Part shown: positions 1 through 7,483 of the stretch, in pieces
How positions within the stretch are numbered: the stretch's first letter is position 1
Layout of the letters: every line of letters begins with the position of its first letter
Source of the DNA: a virus
Strand: one strand, 5' to 3'
IMG/VR virus record: IMGVR_UViG_3300047352_000034
Span: 1 to 32,326 of that record
Length of the DNA: 32,326 nucleotides
The notes under the pieces: generated by a model
Told to the model about the DNA's origin: nothing
The model's database searches: none
The model's input: only the letters and a program-made list of their open reading frames with translations
Translations under genes and position numbers: made by a program

Positions 1-127
1 TTAATTGCAGATACATCCAATCTATTACCAAAAGCAATATTAGGTATGTCTACTGTTCTGCAATAAGCAATAGGTTTAAGAGCTTCTACACCTATTCCTT
101 CTTCTTGTTCTACATATTCATTATTTA
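1..127. repeat. Left copy of 127-bp terminal direct repeat (circular assembly overlap)
   Basis: Bases 1-127 match 32200-32326 exactly. A repeat of exactly 127 bases at both ends is what a de Bruijn assembler with k=127 leaves on a circular or circularly permuted molecule, so it is most likely an assembly overlap and not a biological terminal repeat. The gene lying across it reads on in frame when the ends are joined, which supports a closed unit of about 32,199 bp. Confidence 0.95.
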
Positions 128-251
128 GGATCACGTTTATAGTTGCTGCTGTACCACCACTATTTGTATAAACTGCTGATACACCATGACCAAAATTGAT
201 ATCTAAATATCCAGCCATATCTAATTCAGTTTCTAATCTAAATTGAGACAT
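1..251 (-). CDS. Head-tail joining protein, second paralogue (5' part; continues at the right end)
   Basis: This is the N-terminal part of a 117-residue protein that crosses the contig ends; its last codons and TAG stop are at 32199-32097. The start ATG at 251 overlaps the TAA of the upstream gene (TAATG), so the two are probably translationally coupled. The sequence begins MSQFRLETELDMAGYLDINF and is clearly paralogous to the 134-residue protein just upstream: both share a Y-x-DIN-x-GHGV block, a D-[IV]-P block and a GNVLKA block, and both end in an LEE-type tail. Size and position between capsid and tail terminator match the lambda gpFII type of head-tail connector, which caps the portal vertex and receives the tail. 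The family assignment is by position and general appearance; the paralogy is seen directly. Confidence 0.75.
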   Translation of the reverse strand, partial: MSQFRLETELDMAGYLDINFGHGVSAVYTNSGGTAATINVILNNEYVEQEEGIGVEALKPIAYCRTVDIPNIAFGNRLDVSAI

Positions 252-655
252 TATTGCTCCTCTAAGACCAATGAAACTAAACCTGTATTATCAGGCTCAA
301 CTGTTTTGACTAAAAAAGTAGTCTCAGCTTTTAAAACATTACCTTGATTAGTTGTTATAGCATCTACAACTAATCTATCTTCTTGAGATATGTAAGGAAC
401 ATCACTTGATTTAACAATAGCTCTCGGTTGATAACCAGCTACAGGAACAGTACCGCCTTCAATATTAAAATATTCTTGATCAATAATAATATTAATATTT
501 GTACTATTACCTGAATCTATGTCATACCAAGTATCAATTAAACCAAGTCTTTGATCCCATAATGAATTTTGCACTTCAAAAAATGTAGCAGTAACACCAT
601 GACCAGTGTTTATGTCAACGTAAGAGTTAAAATCTGCTGCACTTTCTAAAGGCAT
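251..655 (-). CDS. Head-tail joining protein, first paralogue (gpFII-like)
   Basis: This 134-residue protein lies between the small post-capsid gene and its own paralogue. The order capsid, small protein, connector, tail terminator, tail tube is that of lambda (E, FI, FII, U, V), which suggests a neck protein that joins head and tail. Aligning it by eye with the next gene shows shared blocks: VDINTGHGV against LDINFGHGV, a D-V-P against D-I-P motif, QGNVLKAE against NGNVLKAA, and a matching LEE C-terminus. The first copy is longer by an insertion around residues 35-55 rich in W, D and N. The stop overlaps the ATG of the paralogue. No SD is obvious; the gene starts 3 bases after the previous stop. 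Tandem copies could form a mixed ring or have split into connector and tail-side partner. Confidence 0.65.
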   Translation of the reverse strand: MPLESAADFNSYVDINTGHGVTATFFEVQNSLWDQRLGLIDTWYDIDSGNSTNINIIIDQEYFNIEGGTVPVAGYQPRAIVKSSDVPYISQEDRLVVDAITTNQGNVLKAETTFLVKTVEPDNTGLVSLVLEEQ

Positions 656-657
656 AA

Positions 658-873
658 TTACTTCTTAGCTCTCTTTTTTGGAGCTTTAACTGCTGAAGTT
701 TCTAAACCAACACTTCTATCTACTTTTTTAGCTTTTGGTTTAACTGTTGTTTCTTCAGCTTTGTTATATGCACATAGCGTATGACCTTCATGCTCAGGTA
801 GTTCAACTATATCGCCAGCATGAACCTTTTGCCCATTTGCCATTGTGTCTTGTAATATTTTGTATTTTTTCAT
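658..873 (-). CDS. Small basic-tailed protein at the lambda FI position
   Basis: The 71-residue product starts MKKYKILQDT, then has a short beta-rich segment with AGDIVELPEHEG, resembling the small KOW/SH3-like proteins often found after phage capsid genes. The C-terminal third is very basic and ends in KKRAKK. An upstream ATG at 915 is in frame but would be translated through a strong GC hairpin and adds an atypical leader, so the ATG at 873 is preferred; neither start has a good SD. Its place between the major capsid protein and the connectors is that of lambda FI, a DNA-packaging accessory protein, but there is no visible homology to support that function. It could also be a minor capsid or head-completion protein. 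Confidence 0.6.
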   Translation of the reverse strand: MKKYKILQDTMANGQKVHAGDIVELPEHEGHTLCAYNKAEETTVKPKAKKVDRSVGLETSAVKAPKKRAKK

Positions 874-882
874 TTTTAAGTT

Positions 883-900
883 GGGGGTATTGCTACCCCC
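883..900 (-). promoter_or_regulatory. GC-rich hairpin after the capsid gene
   Basis: A perfect 7-bp stem GGGGGTA / TACCCCC with a GCAA tetraloop (minus strand) sits 23 bases after the capsid stop and 10 bases before the ATG at 873. It stands out in an AT-rich genome. No T-tract follows on the minus strand, so it does not look like an intrinsic terminator. It may protect the capsid mRNA 3' end or limit ribosome access to the next start. Confidence 0.6.
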
Positions 901-922
901 ATTCCATTTAAGCATCAGTTAA

Positions 923-3487
923 TTAGTCGCTTGATTTACAGAATGAAACTGCATGTCTTACAGCAACATCAACAGTTTGTAGAGCAACAATTCTTACTCC
1001 ACCTGAAGTTGATAATGCATAAGGGTCTACGGAAATATCTAAACCGCCATACATACCAATTAATAAGTCAGCAAAGTTTCCAAAGTAGAAATCACCACTT
1101 GTTACTTGATTACTTCTGATTACGTTATAACCATTCATTGTGTTATCAGGAGATACAACAAACTGAGCAGTACCAGTAGCCTTTTCAGTTGTTTTTAAAG
1201 TACCAAAGTCTGCTGGTCTACAGATATATCCTAATGAACCAGTTAAAGCGTTATCGTTAGCAACAGCACTTTCCATAGCTACAATTTCAGCCCATGTTGG
1301 GTTAGCAGCAGCAAATGTAGTTGTGTTAATACCTGAAGTATTAGCAATACCTGTTGGTTGACCACTTGAACCTGAACCAGCTAAAGCACCTAAGTCAATT
1401 GCAGTAGCGATTGATTTAGTTAAGTCATCTCTGATTAAGTTCTCAACATCTAATGAAGATTGTTGTAATAAGAGTCTTGTTGCATCAGTAAAAGCACCGA
1501 TTACTTTAGGAGACATTGTTACTGAACCTGAAGTAAATTCTGATTCAGCAGCAGCACTACCTTCTGTAGCAATCCAGCCAGCAGATGAAGCAGCAGTTTT
1601 CTTAGGTATAACCACTGATCCCTGCAATCCCCTTAATAATGTGCTTCCAGCTTGCATTACTGAAGATTCATTACGTAAGACATCAATATAATCCCCACCC
1701 CTGTAATCTTCAGCTATTAAAGTTGAATCATCAGATGAGTTGATGTCTCTTTTGCCCCAATTTTTTAGGACTTCAGCAGGTAACATAATACCAGTTGCAT
1801 CTTTACCATATTGTCTAGCAGCTTCAGCAGAACATTCAAATTCAAATTCTGCATCTTTTTGTGCTTGTCTGTCAGAAGGATTAGCCATAGCTCTAATTGC
1901 TTTTACTAGGCTAAAGTCTCTGACTTCTTCTTTAGTCATGCCAATTTCTGAAGGAGTTTCTAAAGGAGTGTTGTTAGAAATATTTTCTAATAATACACCT
2001 CTAAATTCTTCAACAGAGATACCATCACTAATCGCTTTGTCAGCTAAATCTCTTTTGTTGTGTTTTACAGCTAAATCTAAGATTTCTTTTGAATTTCTTT
2101 TAAATTCAGCTTTAGCTTCAGCAACAGTTTGTGATCTAACTTCATCAAGATTAATTTCTTGTTTTTCGTTTTCCATTATTTTCACCTTTGTTGTTTTTGT
2201 GTTTTGTTTATCTTTAGAACGACCAACTCCGACTAATCTGCTTTGGTCTGCTGGTACACTTACAGAAGAAACTTCCATAGGAGTCCATGCAGCCTTGTAG
2301 TAGACTTCATCTTCGTTATTCATTCTTGTTAAGTTATCGACTCTGTAGCCAACAGATATATTCATACGAATACCATCAACTACATCTTCAAACACTTCTC
2401 GAGCTAAAGCAGATTTACCAAATCTAACTACAGCAGTTGTCCTTTTTGCTGTCTCGTCTAGTTTGAATTCTTCAATTACACCTATTTGCTTGGTCATATC
2501 GTGATCCAAGAGAAGAGGTGCTCTACCGCTATTAATAAACTCCATGTTTATATCATCGGCTGAGTGTCCTAGCACTTCCATGCCAAAACTTCTCTCTACA
2601 GGTTCTTCGCTAGAGACACCTATACGAACCATTCTTTTTTCTTCATCTAAATAAGAGTGTTTTGATAAATCAATAGTTCTATATTTCATAGGCATATCAA
2701 TTACTTTTCTCTCTTCTTCAGATTCAGTCATAGAAACTTCGTCAGTTGCTTCTAGTTCTTCACCTTCATGTTCTACATCCTCATGCTTTGCAAATTCAAC
2801 AACTACAGAGTTGTCTGTCTCACTAACATTGAGGATATGTCTATCTTCTTTATTCATAGCTTTCTCCTCTTTATTTTTAGATAAAGGATGTTTTTCCAAT
2901 TCATTAGAATTGAAATCTTTAAAATCCCTAATGGGATTAATCTTTGTTAAAGTGCTAAATTTATGTCCTACTTCAATATCTGTAGGTTCACCACTTCTAT
3001 AAACTTGTATTAATGCTGCTGGATCATCTTCTGTACCTGTAATAGTTAATTCGCTGTTAGGTATATTTATTTTTCCATCTCGTTCTATTTTTATTATCTT
3101 TCCTCTAGCTCTACCACCAGCACTATTCCAACTTACAAAATCGCCTACTTTTAAAGCATCAGGCATAGCTCTATCTTCATTCTTCATTTGATTTACCTTT
3201 GTTTTTGACCATCTATAACCAGCATCGCCACCCCACAATGCCCATGCAATTCTTCCATTTGATGGATAACCTTCTTCACCTTGTTTAAAACCTTCTGCTT
3301 GCTTATCTACTTCATGTCTTGAGAAGAAGCTATACATTCTTTTGACTGTATCGTCAGATAGGTTTTCACCAGCTACTATTTGTCTTGCTCTTACAGCACC
3401 AACTCTAGTACCACCTCGACCATGCTCTTCTCGCCAGTCAAGACCTCTTTGAGCTTCTACTTTCATTCCTTCAGTTGGCTTAGGCAT
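923..3487 (-). CDS. Fused head maturation protease and HK97-fold major capsid protein
   Basis: One 854-codon frame carries four recognisable parts. Residues 1-100 hold a domain with R-G-G-T-x-V-G, an MYSFFSRHEVDK block and GYPSNGRIAWALWGG, seen in other capsid-associated proteins. Residues about 111-182 resemble the HVA1/DUF2945 Tudor-like domain (VGDFVSWNSAGGRARGKI). Residues about 265-425 are an HK97-type (U35) prohead protease with His329 in LLLDHD and Ser378 in NISVGYRV. Residues about 440-510 are helical and charged like a scaffold (delta) domain, and 595-854 are the HK97-fold capsid with IPKKTAASSAGWIATEG. The start ATG has a purine-rich SD and overlaps the portal stop by 8 bases. Internal ATGs at residues 101, 211 and 438 each follow an SD, and 211-437 and 438-854 match the sizes of stand-alone protease and capsid proteins. 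Whether it is made as a polyprotein, as nested products, or both is open. Confidence 0.9.
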   Translation of the reverse strand: MPKPTEGMKVEAQRGLDWREEHGRGGTRVGAVRARQIVAGENLSDDTVKRMYSFFSRHEVDKQAEGFKQGEEGYPSNGRIAWALWGGDAGYRWSKTKVNQMKNEDRAMPDALKVGDFVSWNSAGGRARGKIIKIERDGKINIPNSELTITGTEDDPAALIQVYRSGEPTDIEVGHKFSTLTKINPIRDFKDFNSNELEKHPLSKNKEEKAMNKEDRHILNVSETDNSVVVEFAKHEDVEHEGEELEATDEVSMTESEEERKVIDMPMKYRTIDLSKHSYLDEEKRMVRIGVSSEEPVERSFGMEVLGHSADDINMEFINSGRAPLLLDHDMTKQIGVIEEFKLDETAKRTTAVVRFGKSALAREVFEDVVDGIRMNISVGYRVDNLTRMNNEDEVYYKAAWTPMEVSSVSVPADQSRLVGVGRSKDKQNTKTTKVKIMENEKQEINLDEVRSQTVAEAKAEFKRNSKEILDLAVKHNKRDLADKAISDGISVEEFRGVLLENISNNTPLETPSEIGMTKEEVRDFSLVKAIRAMANPSDRQAQKDAEFEFECSAEAARQYGKDATGIMLPAEVLKNWGKRDINSSDDSTLIAEDYRGGDYIDVLRNESSVMQAGSTLLRGLQGSVVIPKKTAASSAGWIATEGSAAAESEFTSGSVTMSPKVIGAFTDATRLLLQQSSLDVENLIRDDLTKSIATAIDLGALAGSGSSGQPTGIANTSGINTTTFAAANPTWAEIVAMESAVANDNALTGSLGYICRPADFGTLKTTEKATGTAQFVVSPDNTMNGYNVIRSNQVTSGDFYFGNFADLLIGMYGGLDISVDPYALSTSGGVRIVALQTVDVAVRHAVSFCKSSD
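2174..2189 (-). promoter_or_regulatory. Internal ribosome site before the capsid part (Met438)
   Basis: AAAGGTGA lies 5 bases before an in-frame ATG, exactly where the protease part ends and the scaffold/capsid part begins. Starting here would give a 417-residue product, the normal size of an HK97-type capsid precursor. Confidence 0.55.
2855..2870 (-). promoter_or_regulatory. Internal ribosome site before the protease part (Met211)
   Basis: AGAGGAG lies 6 bases before the in-frame ATG of Met211. This is as strong as the SDs of separate genes in this genome. Initiation here would skip the N-terminal and Tudor-like domains. Confidence 0.55.
3185..3200 (-). promoter_or_regulatory. Possible internal ribosome site before the Tudor-like part (Met101)
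   Basis: AAAGGT lies 7 bases before the in-frame ATG of Met101, at the boundary between the first domain and the Tudor-like domain. It is weaker than the site before Met211. Confidence 0.35.
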
Positions 3488-4976
3488 CTTCTTCCTCTTC
3501 TCCGCCTTGTATCTTTGCTTCTACAGGAAGTTTCTGACCAAATGGTTGATAAGCTAGTTCTATATCGTATTGTTTGGCTAGTTCTATTTCTTTTTGATGT
3601 TGTTCAAATAATTCCTCAGTATCTCTACCATAAGAAGCAGAAATATCAGAATAGGTAAGTGTTCCATTTTGTAATCCTATTACGTTAGCTTGCATTTCTT
3701 TTAAAGGATCAATCCATGCAAAACTTCTTGGTATATAGTTGATTGACCTAGCAAACTTATCAAATTTACCCATAGGTAGATTGATATAACCTGTTGATAT
3801 AGCCATTTCTAACCAAGATTGGAATACTGGGTTTACAAAATGCTCAATTACAAACTGTTGATATATTTGATACATACTTCTATCTTCTAAAGCACCTTGT
3901 CTTATTGAGCTGTAATTAACTGATGTAAGGTCATTTGATAGCGAGTGATAAGAGATATTTAAACCTGAAGCAATACTTCTAAGTACGCTAGTTGTAAAAG
4001 AATCAAATGCAGATGTAGGATGCGTAGGATCAAATGCTTTGAAATCCATGCCTTGCGGTAATTGTTCAAATACACCAGCTTGAGCGTTCATTGTAGGATT
4101 AAAAGTGTCAGTAAATTCACCATCACCAACATAGCCATCACCATCAGGAGATGTGAAGAAACCCATTTTAGAGGCACCAACTCTTGCAGCTACAATTTCA
4201 GCTTCTAAATAACCATTTAACATCTTGACATTAGCCATAGCAGTAGCAACTAAAGAAACACCTCTAGTTTGTTCTGCTCGTTGCGGTAAATAGGCGTGTA
4301 TTATTTCGTCTGCTGGTACTCTTATATGTTGAGCTTGAGCTAAATAAACCCTATCGTATGGATGGTCTTTGTATAAATGATAAGCTACTGGTCTATCGTA
4401 CTTATCTACTTCAACACCCATCTTAATGCGGTTGCCTGTAGCTTTATAAAAATCGTTTTTTGTTTCGTCTAAATGATCAGCTTCTAAAAACTGTAAAGTA
4501 AAACCAAATGGTGATTTATTGTCTTTTATTTTTCTAATTAATACTTCACCATCTCTACATAAAGATTCAACAAATATCTTTTGACAATCTAAAAAAGATA
4601 ATCTTCCATTAGTTGTGCAATTACCAACTTGTCCCCATTCTTTCCATGCTCTTTCTATAAGTAAATTAGCACCTATGTCTAATGATTGGTTATCGTTTCT
4701 TGCTTTTGAAGATACTCTGATTCCATGTTTACCAATAACATTACTGACCATTAAATTGAGATATCTAGCGATATAAGAGTCATTTCTAGCTAGTTCTCTA
4801 GCTCTATCTCTTAATATTCTTATGTTATCTTTAATCTCAGCATCAGCACTTGTAGATGTAGTAACAAAATCTGCAAATAATCTACCTGTATTAGCTCCTG
4901 TGTAGCTTCTTCTAAATGCTTGTCTTTTTTTCTTCTTAGGTTCGTTGATTCCTAAGATTCTGTTATACCATGCCAT
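3480..4976 (-). CDS. Portal protein, lambda gpB type
   Basis: The 498-residue protein is a phage portal of the lambda family: a ring at one head vertex through which DNA is packaged and to which the tail connects. It has the family's basic N-terminus (KKKKRQAFRRSYTGA), a predicted helical region with NDSYIARYLNLMVSNVIG, a central FLEADHLDE block, then PADEIIHAYLPQRAEQTRGV with the conserved R-G-V turn, and a SYHSLSNDLTSVNYSS stretch typical of lambda-like portals. The C-terminus ends in EEEEDA. Its length is close to that of lambda gpB (533). The start ATG overlaps the stop of the connector gene (TAATG) and its stop overlaps the capsid frame by 8 bases, so the three are probably translated together. 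Confidence 0.93.
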   Translation of the reverse strand: MAWYNRILGINEPKKKKRQAFRRSYTGANTGRLFADFVTTSTSADAEIKDNIRILRDRARELARNDSYIARYLNLMVSNVIGKHGIRVSSKARNDNQSLDIGANLLIERAWKEWGQVGNCTTNGRLSFLDCQKIFVESLCRDGEVLIRKIKDNKSPFGFTLQFLEADHLDETKNDFYKATGNRIKMGVEVDKYDRPVAYHLYKDHPYDRVYLAQAQHIRVPADEIIHAYLPQRAEQTRGVSLVATAMANVKMLNGYLEAEIVAARVGASKMGFFTSPDGDGYVGDGEFTDTFNPTMNAQAGVFEQLPQGMDFKAFDPTHPTSAFDSFTTSVLRSIASGLNISYHSLSNDLTSVNYSSIRQGALEDRSMYQIYQQFVIEHFVNPVFQSWLEMAISTGYINLPMGKFDKFARSINYIPRSFAWIDPLKEMQANVIGLQNGTLTYSDISASYGRDTEELFEQHQKEIELAKQYDIELAYQPFGQKLPVEAKIQGGEEEEDA

Positions 4977-5572
4977 TATTTAGTAAACCTTACCTTTGGC
5001 GTGTTGCCAGTTCCTTGCCCATTTCTGATTCTTGCTAGTTTGATTTCTTTTAAATATTCAGCTTTGTATCTATCCCTAAACGTCATAAGTTCATCTATAG
5101 ACATTCTTGATAAAGACCTACCAGCTATAGACATAGAGCTTTGATCCATTGATGCTCTGTTTTCGATAACAGCTTCTATTGCATCTAATACTTTTTTTGC
5201 ATGACTTCTTAGATCAGCGTTAGTATCAGCTAGATTTTGAGTAATAGTTGTTCTTCCTGAATCAACCATAACCCTATTAGAGTCTGATGCTTTAGTTATA
5301 TATGCTTCCCAAATGTAATCGCCTACTGAATATCCAGTTGTAGAGGATGATGCAGCTTCTATGTAATATGTATCGTTTGCTTCAGTAGCGGTAAGTGTAA
5401 ATTTGTGTATACCGCCACCGCCTGAATCTTCGTGGAACTCATAAGTAAGTGCGTATGAGCCTATAGGATAGGTATCAGCTAAATCGTCACGTTTCCATGC
5501 CCAATAATCACCTAGAACAAGTGTACTTGGTTCTTTTTGTGGGTAATTTTCTCTATCAAATGCGTTAGACAA
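4976..5572 (-). CDS. Head-tail connector with gpW-like C-terminus and extra N-terminal domain
   Basis: This 198-residue protein lies between large terminase and portal, the place of lambda W. Residues from about 118 to the end (DLRSHAKKVLDAIEAVIENRA, then a SMSIAGRSLSRM block and a helix EYLKEIKLARIRNG) match the gpW-type pattern of two helices around a small hairpin with an Arg-rich tail; gpW alone is only 68 residues. The first ~115 residues form a beta-rich, Ig-like or jelly-roll-like segment with many T, S and Y (LGDYWAWKRDDL, TLTATEANDTYYIEAA), so this is a fusion or a longer relative. The start is a TTG at 5572: GAGG sits 7 bases before it and no in-frame ATG lies near. The gene follows a dyad and a recurrent intergenic motif, so it probably opens a transcription unit. 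Confidence 0.7.
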   Translation of the reverse strand: MSNAFDRENYPQKEPSTLVLGDYWAWKRDDLADTYPIGSYALTYEFHEDSGGGGIHKFTLTATEANDTYYIEAASSSTTGYSVGDYIWEAYITKASDSNRVMVDSGRTTITQNLADTNADLRSHAKKVLDAIEAVIENRASMDQSSMSIAGRSLSRMSIDELMTFRDRYKAEYLKEIKLARIRNGQGTGNTPKVRFTK

Positions 5573-5583
5573 GCAAAAACCTC

Positions 5584-5612
5584 GTTAATAATTAGATTAA
5601 TCTACTATTAAC
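5584..5612 (-). promoter_or_regulatory. 29-bp imperfect dyad in front of the connector gene
   Basis: Arms GTTAATA (5584-5590) and TATTAAC (5606-5612) flank a perfect 12-bp palindrome TAGATTAATCTA (5593-5604). The dyad touches the SD (GAGG, 5579-5582) of the TTG-started connector gene. A TTGACA reads on the minus strand at 5638-5633, but no good -10 lies 16-18 bases from it. This looks like an operator or a translational hairpin. Confidence 0.45.
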
Positions 5613-5645
5613 ACTAAGGTGCATAGCCTAATTGTCAATATATGG

Positions 5646-5659
5646 GTTTGATATTTATA
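5646..5659 (-). promoter_or_regulatory. Recurrent 14-bp intergenic motif, copy 1
   Basis: On the minus strand this reads TATAAATATCAAAC. The same 14 bases occur at 13914-13927 and 23823-23836, and with one change at 17397-17410. All copies lie in short gaps just after a stop codon and upstream of the next gene, in the same orientation. It may be a promoter element or a protein-binding site; its role is inferred. Confidence 0.5.
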
Positions 5660-5662
5660 TAT

Positions 5663-7483
5663 TTATTTCCAATTTGTAGCAAAATTACCTCTATTTATCC
5701 CTTTTTTTGGTGTATTTTGCTGTTTTTCTCTTGGTTTTGACTCTTGGGTAAGTATTTTGTTCTCAATTGAGTCGTAATTAGGGTTTAAGATGTAAATTGC
5801 TGCAAAATTGTAAACTAACGTATCTAATGCCTCGTTTCTTGCAGCTACTTGCTTCCAAACAAGCGTTTTTCTACCTCTAACGTACTTTGTTACTCTTTTT
5901 TCTGCTGTAAGCTGTTTAAAATACTCCTCATCTAGATCTGAGCAAAAATGTAGCGTTGTTTGTTCAGGATCAGCAGCTAATCTTGCAAAAATAGCTTCTT
6001 TTGCACTATCTGAGCCAACACCATAGAGTACAGCCTTGTTTTTACCAACAAATGTAGGTCTATTAGCTATTGGTTTACCTGCTGTTGATAAACCTTTGAC
6101 TGCAAACACCCTTCTTGCTTGTCGTGGTTTGGTAAATTGATAAACCATATTGGTATGATGTCCGCCTGAGTCGATTGTGCAACAAGATATAGGTATTAAT
6201 CTTTCAGATTCAGTTTTAAATCGTTTCTTTAGATAAGAATCCAAGTCATTCCAAACATTTAAAGCATTTGGATCACCCCAAAATATCTTGTAATCACATA
6301 CCCATGCTTCGTAATTTTTACCCCAACCAACTAATTGCAGTTCTAAACGATCTTTTTGCGTATCAACACCAGCAGTTAAAACTAAAACATCTTCAGGAAT
6401 AGTTGTGTAATCATAATTTAATCTACGCTGTAATAGTGTTTCATATTCAACAGTCTCACCTTGCTCCTCAAAACTTTCTGCAAGGGCGGTATTTATCCAA
6501 GTCTTTAGCATCTCAGGATTCTTTTTTGCTTCAAGAAAGTTTTTAGCCATATCTGCCCATGTAGACCAAACTGAATATAACTCTGATATATGAAATCCTG
6601 CTGTATTAGATTTTGGTGCTGATGCTATCCATTCACCATGTTTTAACATCCATTGTTTTTTTGATTCTTCTATTACTGAACCACAATGTTCGCAAGCATA
6701 AGAAGCTGTCTCAGGTTGTCCTTCATCCCAAACTACATTTTTCCATTTAAGAACTTGCTTTTCATTACATTCAGGACAAGGAACATGGTAGTAGCGTTTA
6801 TCTGATTCTTCAAAAGCAGTTTCTATTCTTGAAAGTCCTTTGATAGTTGGAGTAGAACACATATATATTTTTTTATTCCAAAAGGTAGTTGTTCTTTTGG
6901 TTGCTAATGATATTGGATCGCCCTCTGCTCCTGCTGATGCTTCATATCTGTCAACCTCATCTGCAAGTACACAACGTATGGCTCTTGAAGCGAGTGAGCT
7001 TGCACTATTGCTACCAGTTATAGTCAGGTTTCCACCTGCAAACTTTTTTGATAAAACTGTATTACCTGAATCACGACTTCTTGGATCTTTTACACAATTT
7101 CTAATTTTTTCAGTATCTCGAATCATCATAGCAAGTCTATCTTTACTAAATGCCTGAGCCATAGCTAAAGTTGGTTGCATAATTAACATTGGTGCTGGAT
7201 CTTGATCTATGTAGTAGCCAATGACGTTTAACAGTATTTCAGTAGCACCAACCTGAGCAGACTTCATAAATACTATTCTTTGTATATCAGGATCATTAAA
7301 AGCATCCATAATCTCTCGTTGATACTCTGCTCTATCAGTTCTCCATTGACCTGCTTCTGCTGATGCTTCAGGTGATAACTTTCTGAACTTATCAGCCCAA
7401 TCGCTAATCTTGAGATTGGGTGGTGGAGTCCATATTTGATTCGTCTCCTGTACCACTTTTTCTATATTTTTGAGGTATTCCAT
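5663..7483 (-). CDS. Terminase large subunit, lambda gpA (TerL) type
   Basis: The 606-residue motor cuts the concatemer and pumps DNA into the head. The ATPase has the GpA-type Walker A KSAQVGAT (74-81) and Walker B VLADEVD (172-178, with D175 and E176). Two Cys pairs, CPEC (236-239) and CEHC (264-267), could bind zinc. The RNase H-like nuclease shows D374 in TAGVDTQKD, D438 in CTIDSGG and D554 in NEALDTL, the three acidic residues expected for metal binding. The start lies inside the small terminase gene (80-base overlap) without a clear SD, so coupling to upstream translation is likely. Gp-A terminases usually cut at cos sites, which fits the unusual non-coding stretch upstream of the small subunit. 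The stop is followed at once by the recurrent intergenic motif. Confidence 0.95.
   Translation of the reverse strand: MEYLKNIEKVVQETNQIWTPPPNLKISDWADKFRKLSPEASAEAGQWRTDRAEYQREIMDAFNDPDIQRIVFMKSAQVGATEILLNVIGYYIDQDPAPMLIMQPTLAMAQAFSKDRLAMMIRDTEKIRNCVKDPRSRDSGNTVLSKKFAGGNLTITGSNSASSLASRAIRCVLADEVDRYEASAGAEGDPISLATKRTTTFWNKKIYMCSTPTIKGLSRIETAFEESDKRYYHVPCPECNEKQVLKWKNVVWDEGQPETASYACEHCGSVIEESKKQWMLKHGEWIASAPKSNTAGFHISELYSVWSTWADMAKNFLEAKKNPEMLKTWINTALAESFEEQGETVEYETLLQRRLNYDYTTIPEDVLVLTAGVDTQKDRLELQLVGWGKNYEAWVCDYKIFWGDPNALNVWNDLDSYLKKRFKTESERLIPISCCTIDSGGHHTNMVYQFTKPRQARRVFAVKGLSTAGKPIANRPTFVGKNKAVLYGVGSDSAKEAIFARLAADPEQTTLHFCSDLDEEYFKQLTAEKRVTKYVRGRKTLVWKQVAARNEALDTLVYNFAAIYILNPNYDSIENKILTQESKPREKQQNTPKKGINRGNFATNWK

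Noticed and set aside
1-127. True direct terminal repeats as in T7-like phages
   Set aside because: The length equals a common assembler k-mer and lies inside a coding sequence, so an assembly overlap is the simpler reading; the terminase is also of the gpA type.
1740-2300. 186-codon open frame on the plus strand
   Set aside because: It lies opposite the well-supported protease/capsid frame, is Ser/Leu-rich as antisense frames are, and has no neighbours on its strand.
6840-7157. 105-codon plus-strand frame inside the terminase gene
   Set aside because: It is antisense to the ATPase domain of the large terminase, whose motifs are intact.
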